Assembly: GCF_026210795.1 (NCBI RefSeq)
Contig: NC_089436.1
Location: 1,612,001 to 1,676,000 of the forward strand
Direction: 5' to 3'
DNA from: Rhizophagus irregularis
Taxonomy: Eukaryota; Glomeromycota; Glomeromycetes; Glomerales; Glomeraceae
DNA length: 64,000 nt
Part shown: positions 56,564-64,000 of the stretch, one piece after another
Layout of the letters: each line of letters opens with the position of its first letter
Position numbering within the stretch: position 1 is the first letter of the stretch
The notes under the pieces: model-generated
Database searches by the model: none
What the model saw: only the letters and a program-made list of their open reading frames with translations
Told to the model about the DNA's origin: nothing
Translations under genes and position numbers: made by a program

Positions 56564-59025
56564 TTTACCCGAGATATATTAACATTAATTTCAGCATCAG
56601 CCTCAGCCTCAGACTCTGATTCAGAAGATGAACTCTCAGAGCTAGAAGAACTATCCTCAGACTCCGACGAAGAAGTATCATTATCGGAAGAATCTGAATC
56701 CGATTGTTCGTCTACTCTAGCTGTATGGACTCGACCACTTTTGGATTTTTTCTTCTTAGACTTATTTTTTGATTTCTTTTTCTTTGTTTTAGAAGTTTTA
56801 CAGGCAGGTTTACAGCCACTTTTATGTAACTTTTTAACCGCATTAATTTGTTTGGAAAGCTTAGCATAGTTGGCATTAGCAACACCCAATCTCCGTATTA
56901 ATTCGTCATTAATATAATTATCTAAGGATGTAAGATCTCTTGGTGCATCAGGTGACATTCCCAAACGTACTGCACGTATATACATCTTTTCTAAGGCCTC
57001 ATTATTCTGAGGGTGTACTTGAGCCGGTTGAGCTAGTTGGGTTCGTAGGGAGGCTATTTCAGATTTTAACTTATCAATCTCAGCCGAAGAAGATCCTTGA
57101 GAATTGGTTTTATGTGACGGTTGATGCAGAGTCGTTCCAAGAATTTGCTGGGCGCTATATCTCTCAATTTCCTCTAATTTCTTAATTAATGCAGGAAGAG
57201 GAGTCTCTAAGCCGATTCGTCTTACTTCTATTTGGTTATCAGGCTTAAGACCATGAAAAAATTGTTGTTTAACTAATTCATCTTGATTTATAGCAGGAAG
57301 TAAAGGGTATGCTAATTTAACCATTCTCTTTAAGTTAGCATAGAATCGCCCTACAGGATCATTACCTTGAACAAGCGACTGAAATTTAACTTTAGATTTT
57401 TCAGCAGTAACCGTTGGAAAGTCATGTAAAAAGGTATGTATCTTCTGTCCAACAAACATTCCAAGAACTATAACATTACCACCCGCATTAGCATTTGGTG
57501 CATTTGGAGCTAAAAGTGTCGGGCAACCACCTGATATAGACCAGTCCTCTTCCCAAACAGTATGTCCAGGTACTATTGGATTGGCAATCGCATTATTATC
57601 AGCCGGTACAGTATTTCTTATATGAAGAGCTCCACCCCGAAACTGATTAGCATTAATAGCACGCAATGCATTATTATTAGCCAGACCATTAATGGCACCA
57701 ATATTTGCAAGACCAGTATTATCGCTAATATTTTGCAATTCCCAGTTTCTTCCCTTTATCTCAGTTTCATACCAATCTCTTGCATAATCTTTTAAACCTG
57801 ATTCAAAGAGTCCATCAATACGAATTCGGTGTTGATGACCTGCATTCGGATCGTGATTAGGTGAAGCTTCACACCATTGACGCAAATCTCTTATATAATC
57901 TGCTGGATCTTCACCAGCTAAACCATGAAATTTTGGAGGCGGATATCCTGCCATACCTATATGTTGTATATTAGGTGGGTTATTCTGAAGCGCCAAAATT
58001 TGTCCTTGCAAATTTAAAATATTCTGATCTCTTTGCCTAATCACTAGCTGGAAAACAAACTTTTCACGTAGTAATTCACCGATACGGGTTTGCTTTCTCG
58101 CTATAATGACTAACATCCTATTTACCTGATTTTGGGCATTAGTCTGTAACTGTTGGGTATTTTGCTGAAGACGGTTAGTATCTCGCCGATATAATAGTTG
58201 TTTAGCAAATTTTTCCCGCAATAGTTCCTGGATACGCCTATCTTTATCTCGATATGAAAACATCCAGCGCCTGGATTCTTGTCTTTCATTATTATAGGCC
58301 AGCATAGCCAAGTTCCGCTCTCCTTGAGCATTGTCCCTTTCTCTCACAGTTCTTTCAACTCGAACTCGGGATTCATCTAATAAACGTTGTAACCGTAAAT
58401 TCTGATTTCTACTATCTCTTAACTGATTTCCAAGATCCCGTTCCCGGTTATTCGTATCATTTAATATGTTCTGGTACTGATCACGCTCAGCCGTAATATT
58501 TTGCAAAGTAACCCGAATAGTATTTAATGAACCTCTAATACCATCTATAACATTAGCAGGATTCTGCATAGGCGTACCAACACCTCTAATATGATTTTCT
58601 ATCCGCTCTAGTCCTCTATTAACGTTTGCAATAAGATTAGTCGTTGCCATATCTAAAGCATTTATTGAGATTTTTTTATCTATGAGAATCCGGATTCTTG
58701 CTTTAAGACTCCCAACCTTATTTTCGAGTTCTATGATTCGACCATCTTGAATAGACCCAACCTCATCTTTGAATTTTTTATCCTGTTGTAAAACCCTAAG
58801 CTGTTTTCGCAAGTCAGATATTTCTGATTTAAGTTTCTCTATCTCTTTTTCGTGGGCTATGATAGTATTATCCTGTAATGAGATAGTTCGATAACATTGC
58901 TCAAGCTCCTTCACGAGAGAGCGAACTTTTTTCTCATTGCTCTTATTAATAAAAATCTCATCTTGAAGCTCACTACGAAGTTCCTGATTCGTATCTAAAA
59001 GCTGTGAATATGCCGGATCAAACAT
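56554..59025 (-). CDS. Gag-like structural protein
   Basis: 823 residues from ATG 59025. Residues 1-350 are coiled coil, including two EKF-type repeats (ELLREKFAKQLLYRR, ELLREKFVFQLVIRQ). From 363 a Ty3-type Gag region begins: PPKFHGLAGEDPADYIRDL, RQWCE, then IDGLFESGLKDYARDWYE. About 115 residues (430-545, Asn/Ala/Gly-rich, NANQFRGGALHIRN) are inserted before the second half (SLVQGNDPVGRFYANLKRM, FFHGLKPDNQ, LIKKLEEIE, about 546-622). A Lys/Ser-rich stretch (745-765) and an acidic Ser-rich tail follow. There is no CCHC knuckle. Related proteins form a large Rhizophagus family. It would self-assemble as a shell if it acts as Gag. Divergent from the integrase with only 49 bp between. Confidence 0.65.
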   Translation of the reverse strand: MFDPAYSQLLDTNQELRSELQDEIFINKSNEKKVRSLVKELEQCYRTISLQDNTIIAHEKEIEKLKSEISDLRKQLRVLQQDKKFKDEVGSIQDGRIIELENKVGSLKARIRILIDKKISINALDMATTNLIANVNRGLERIENHIRGVGTPMQNPANVIDGIRGSLNTIRVTLQNITAERDQYQNILNDTNNRERDLGNQLRDSRNQNLRLQRLLDESRVRVERTVRERDNAQGERNLAMLAYNNERQESRRWMFSYRDKDRRIQELLREKFAKQLLYRRDTNRLQQNTQQLQTNAQNQVNRMLVIIARKQTRIGELLREKFVFQLVIRQRDQNILNLQGQILALQNNPPNIQHIGMAGYPPPKFHGLAGEDPADYIRDLRQWCEASPNHDPNAGHQHRIRIDGLFESGLKDYARDWYETEIKGRNWELQNISDNTGLANIGAINGLANNNALRAINANQFRGGALHIRNTVPADNNAIANPIVPGHTVWEEDWSISGGCPTLLAPNAPNANAGGNVIVLGMFVGQKIHTFLHDFPTVTAEKSKVKFQSLVQGNDPVGRFYANLKRMVKLAYPLLPAINQDELVKQQFFHGLKPDNQIEVRRIGLETPLPALIKKLEEIERYSAQQILGTTLHQPSHKTNSQGSSSAEIDKLKSEIASLRTQLAQPAQVHPQNNEALEKMYIRAVRLGMSPDAPRDLTSLDNYINDELIRRLGVANANYAKLSKQINAVKKLHKSGCKPACKTSKTKKKKSKNKSKKKKSKSGRVHTARVDEQSDSDSSDNDTSSSESEDSSSSSESSSSESESEAEADAEINVNISRVKKK

Positions 59026-59074
59026 GGTATTTCATCCTAATTTATAGTACTATCATAATAATCCTACCTTGAGA

Positions 59075-60719
<1,645 letters not shown>

Positions 60720-60778
60720 ATCGGAGAGAAATATTTTCTTGATAGGTTTAGAATATCATTAGTAAAAGATAGTTCAAC

Positions 60779-61555
60779 ATGAAAATAAAGAAACTTGAGC
60801 CAGTTGAAAGGCTGGTATACCATATTAACGAGATCAAAGATGCCCAAAAATACAATGCCAATTCGAGTGTTCCCCAATGGCCTTTCACATTACTAATTTC
60901 AGGCCGTACTAATTCAGGGAAGACTAATGAGGTTCTCAATCTCATGCTTGGAAATAAGCTTTATCGAATGTTTAATGGGAAGAAAGGAGGGACGCGTTAT
61001 ATCAAGAATGATGATTTGCTATTAATTGGCCACAATCTTGAGGAGCCGAAATATATGTACCTCGAATCGGCGTATCAGATAATTGCAAATAGTCTAAGGC
61101 CATATCGTGAAAATATCACATTCCGGGCTTTGGAGCCTAATAAGATTCCTAAGATAAATTCATTTTTTCCAAAAACTGGTACGGTGGCTATATTCGAAGA
61201 TGTATGTGCTGATCCAAAGGAAGTGCAAAAGAAAATTATTCCTTATTTCATTGAAGGACGCCATTACAATGTCAGTTCGATATATGTATCCCAGAGTTAC
61301 TTTGACTGCCCAAAGATAATACGAAAAAATCTTACACATGTCTGCCTATTTAACGGGTCCTGCACTACGGACGAGCTAGTTAGAATTGTGCGTCAATATG
61401 CCAATGACTGGCGTAGTGTGATTAAGATTATTGACAAGGCTTTATGTGAACATAAATTCATTGTTTTTGATTTAACAGTACCCCGCGAACACCCACATAG
61501 GATACGCCTCGGCTGGGACCAAATTCTTGAAAAAAGTGCCCTAGCTAATGAATAG
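60779..61555 (+). CDS. A32/FtsK-like packaging ATPase
   Basis: 258 residues. Walker A is [10 protein letters not shown] (41-50) after WPFTLLI. Walker B is [11 protein letters not shown] (133-143). The sensor region is [16 protein letters not shown] (169-184), a form typical of the packaging ATPases of Polintons, virophages and large DNA viruses. A C-terminal [20 protein letters not shown] matches the small element's relic. It would translocate element DNA into a particle, which implies that some shell exists. Ends in an 11-bp convergent overlap with the coiled-coil gene. Confidence 0.85.
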   Translation: MKIKKLEPVERLVYHINEIKDAQKYNANSSVPQWPFTLLISGRTNSGKTNEVLNLMLGNKLYRMFNGKKGGTRYIKNDDLLLIGHNLEEPKYMYLESAYQIIANSLRPYRENITFRALEPNKIPKINSFFPKTGTVAIFEDVCADPKEVQKKIIPYFIEGRHYNVSSIYVSQSYFDCPKIIRKNLTHVCLFNGSCTTDELVRIVRQYANDWRSVIKIIDKALCEHKFIVFDLTVPREHPHRIRLGWDQILEKSALANE

Positions 61556-62288
61556 AATCCCCCCTCAAAGCTATTAATGAAGTGAGACGAAATGTATATT
61601 TTTTCTGGATTTCTAGATCATGTTCAGATTCACTATGCCTCTTCGCCCATAATTTCCTTTCATGAGTGTTAGAATATATTTCCGGTTCTATAGTCACATC
61701 ACTATGCTCCGTTTTAGAAAGGATCTGATCAACAAGAGCGATAATTTTCCTATCCTTAACAGAAATAATATCCTCCTGATGCTGGCATTTATTCTCTAAC
61801 ATGTCAATGGACTTTTCTGCCGATGCAATAGCTTTCTTCGTATCAGGAATTATACTTTTGAATAAAGCTATCGAATCTGATAATTGGGTGACTTTCTCGC
61901 CACTCTCCTCCAAAGACCTGGTCATAGCTACCTCACGAGACTTATACTGCTCTTGCAATTCGAGAAGCTCTTCAATCTTTTTTTCCAATACCTGCTTTGA
62001 TATACACAATTCCTCATTTTCTTGCCTTAACGAAGTTTCACAGTCGCTAGTAATGGGCTTCATCTTCTGATGCTCTTTTTGCTTAATATAATTTCCAACC
62101 GCCTTATTTAACAAATCTTCCACTTCGGGATGGATACTACTTGCCTGTTCTATTGATAATGGATGTTTTCGTGAAGTAAGACGTCGCCATACATCTATTT
62201 TGATGGAATGAGGGAGCTGGTTAAGTTGCTTTGAGTAATATACGTGAAAAGATGGTGTTAGTATACCGGTCGTTGTTACTGGCCGTAG
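61545..62288 (-). CDS. coiled-coil protein, N-terminus unresolved
   Basis: The frame is open from 62288, where it follows TTATTAG, a good splice acceptor, so an upstream exon is likely. No ATG lies near the start. It reads [20 protein letters not shown], then [18 protein letters not shown], and then long heptads ([39 protein letters not shown]). No membrane segment. It sits beside the ATPase, where the small element has its coiled-coil/membrane gene, but similarity is only in type. Function unknown. Confidence 0.55.
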   Translation of the reverse strand, partial: LRPVTTTGILTPSFHVYYSKQLNQLPHSIKIDVWRRLTSRKHPLSIEQASSIHPEVEDLLNKAVGNYIKQKEHQKMKPITSDCETSLRQENEELCISKQVLEKKIEELLELQEQYKSREVAMTRSLEESGEKVTQLSDSIALFKSIIPDTKKAIASAEKSIDMLENKCQHQEDIISVKDRKIIALVDQILSKTEHSDVTIEPEIYSNTHERKLWAKRHSESEHDLEIQKKYTFRLTSLIALRGDSIH

Positions 62289-62491
62289 CTAATAAAAAAT
62301 TTTGAGAATTTTATAGATTCAGAAATTTTATAAGAAAATTTTGAGAATTTCCCCCAAAGGTGCTTTGCTACGCGCCAATATCACGGATTGCGTCACATCA
62401 GATAGGGGATCTGCTAGAAAACTCCGATTGGCAAAAAATTCACGTGATTTTGGCAGGGGTGTCCCGGCTGAAATCTGCCAAGAATACATGA

Positions 62492-62692
62492 TCACGTCTT
62501 TCGTGATACAGATAATAAGTTTTTAACTATTTCGTTTTGTAATTGCTTATCTTCCAATTTCGCAATTCTGGCCTTAAGCTCAGCATTCCTGGCTTCAATC
62601 TCAGCAAACTTCTTTCTAAGTTCGGCATTCTCGACTTCGAGCCTGGCAATGCATATTTTCAATGAATCGGTCTCATCTATTTCAGATTGCAT
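62492..62692 (-). CDS. short coiled-coil protein, MQSEI family N-terminus
   Basis: 66 residues from ATG 62692: MQSEIDETDSLKICIARLEV, then repeated ENAELRKKFAEIEARNAELK heptads and a stop after VSRKT. Intact family members are several hundred residues long, so this is a truncated copy or first exon. A decayed version with similar upstream DNA is at 15046-15186. Confidence 0.5.
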   Translation of the reverse strand: MQSEIDETDSLKICIARLEVENAELRKKFAEIEARNAELKARIAKLEDKQLQNEIVKNLLSVSRKT

Positions 62693-62913
62693 GCTTGCGT
62701 AATGTAGTATTAGTATGTTAATATTCAAAAATAAAAAACAGTTCCCTGAGGGAACGATCGGTCATGTGATTTTCCCTCACGGCCCGTAAGCGAAATTTGC
62801 CAAGAAAAAATATTGTATAGTACATGAGAATATATGTTTGTGAAATCGACCACCAGGGTCAGTTTTTATTATAATACAAAATAATAGTACATCCATAATC
62901 GAAGGAGCTAAAG

Positions 62914-63695
62914 CTAAAGAATTATCTCATCTATAATTTCGCAGTACTGGTCAGTAGTATCCCGAAACCTAGCGCTCATCCGAACATTTTTAAAGTCCCT
63001 GTCATGCCAAAAATGGACGACATTTAATCCCTTCTCTTGAAGCTTCTCAGATGGCCAATACGGATTAGTTACAACATAATCTTCACGGGAGAAGTGTACA
63101 ATCCAGATCTCTCGGGGATGGAGTTGCTCTTTATACTTAAACACTTGCTCAAAATGCCCATCCAATTTTGAAATTGAAGCCGTCGCTAACAGTTCAAGAA
63201 GAGCTTCCAGATGGGGATTTTCAGGCTTCTTTATGGTTAGGTCGCAATAGAGGTGATAGTAGTCCCCATCATCACAAACTTGTTCGAGGTGCCACTGACC
63301 AGTGATCTCATATCCATGGATCTTTCTTAACCAATTCACTAGGACCCGGTACATCTCTGCATCGTATGTACTTTCTTGGAACTTTGATATAATGTTCGAA
63401 TTCTGTCCCTGTGGAAATGATTGGAACTTTTGTATGAGCGGGAGGATCCTAGTGCTATTATACCTTGGTCGAAATCACGTACTGCGGTCTTTAAAATCTC
63501 CAAAATGTCTATAGATTTATCATCCCGTAATGGGATATCTGCAGAAGCATCCAAAACTTTGCTAATACTTCGTTTTTTAGCGATAGGGGTGGAAGAAACT
63601 AATGAATCTGACTTTGAGGAGACCGGCTTCTCTATTATCTCTTCTTGCAGGTTAGAAGTATCAGCTAAAGGTTTGCGACCTTTTTTTCCACTAAC
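62914..63695 (-). pseudogene. lineage-specific protein, possible REase-like fold, one frameshift
   Basis: Open from a splice acceptor (TATATAG, first exon base 63695): VSGKKGRKPLADTSN and a Ser-rich linker, then DILEILKTAVRDFDQGI. A one-base shift near 63435 is needed to pass into FPQGQNSNIISKFQESTYDA and the last frame (MYRVLVNWLRKIHGYEITG, YCDLTIKKP, LEALLELLA, EIWIVHFSRED, GLNVVHFWHD). The alternation of strands and helices around D and E residues recalls restriction-endonuclease folds, but no confident E-x-K is visible. The family is repeated in Rhizophagus. The upstream exon was not identified. Confidence 0.5.
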
Positions 63696-64000
63696 CTATA
63701 TAAAAGTAAACCCCCTCAGTAATAAGTATCATCATTGGGGGATAATGAAATAAAAAAAATAATATTTTTTAGAATGGTGATACTAGAAGTAACGACCATA
63801 TGGGATGCTCCTATATGAACCCATCTGCCCAAACACGGAATATTACTCAGTATACTTTTATCAAAAGGAAGGTACATAACCGAATCCTCCTCCAGAAACA
63901 GTAGACCTTTAATAAAAAGTATCGCCAAATAATCTCACAACATCTAACAGAATGAATATGCTAAAACACTGCAATAACCGAGGGCTTATATATCCCCAAG
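63696..64000. other. window edge, unresolved
   Basis: Probable upstream intron or exon of the minus-strand gene ending at 62914. The 70-codon minus frame at 63716-63928 has no recognisable motif. No terminal repeat of the large element is seen. Confidence 0.3.

Noticed and set aside
56295-56869. Plus-strand ORFs opposite the Gag-like and protease genes
   Set aside because: Shadow frames of the minus-strand genes, with Ser/Asp composition that mirrors the acidic Ser tail.

Overview
The window looks like nuclear DNA of an arbuscular mycorrhizal fungus of the Rhizophagus irregularis type. The evidence is very high A+T with long homopolymers, genes with many short GT-AG introns, and protein families I recognise from that lineage: coiled-coil and RING proteins with a SATSIS-type C-terminus, a viral-like family B DNA polymerase, and a large Gag-like family. 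Genus assignment is inference from these families. I see no rRNA, tRNA or CRISPR array.

Layout. 1-5.8 kb: a five-exon secreted or membrane protein gene (2007-3844) and an iteron-rich repeat. 5.8-14.4 kb: a nested stack of transposons. Two hAT-like elements sit one inside the other (5830-14439 and 6458-14029), each with 8-bp target duplications. They enclose a third hAT-like MITE, a 1.1-kb element, a tandem array, and a 4.9-kb Polinton/Maverick deletion derivative (8653-13573) whose packaging ATPase is split by another MITE. 14.4-30 kb: mostly non-coding DNA with several MITEs, two decayed lineage-specific genes (20619-23333) and a FAR1-type transposase relic. 30.2-33.9 kb: a nine-exon gene for a multi-pass membrane protein. 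38-41.6 kb: two paralogous two-exon genes. 41.6-47.5 kb: non-coding, with a TA-flanked MITE and a small Polinton relic.

47.5 kb to the window end: a large Polinton/Maverick-like element, left tip at 47535, right tip not seen. It encodes a family B DNA polymerase (one frameshift), a tail-anchored-looking coiled-coil protein, an HTH protein, a DDE integrase, a PD-(D/E)XK-like nuclease, a packaging-type ATPase and further coiled-coil proteins. In place of a recognisable double-jelly-roll capsid and adenoviral-type protease, it carries an 823-residue Gag-like protein followed by a retropepsin-like ORF. The two are joined by an A AAA AAG slippery heptamer directly before the Gag TGA, with the protease in the -1 frame and lacking an early ATG. 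The same A AAA AAG TGA arrangement recurs about 870 bp downstream and leads into another coiled-coil ORF.

This gag-pro logic with PolB, integrase and packaging ATPase, and no visible reverse transcriptase, is the most interesting candidate system here. Other structures worth attention are perfect or near-perfect palindromes at the element tips, and paired subterminal modules in which an inverted-repeat motif has been swapped in concert between otherwise similar copies. All functional statements are from sequence reading only.
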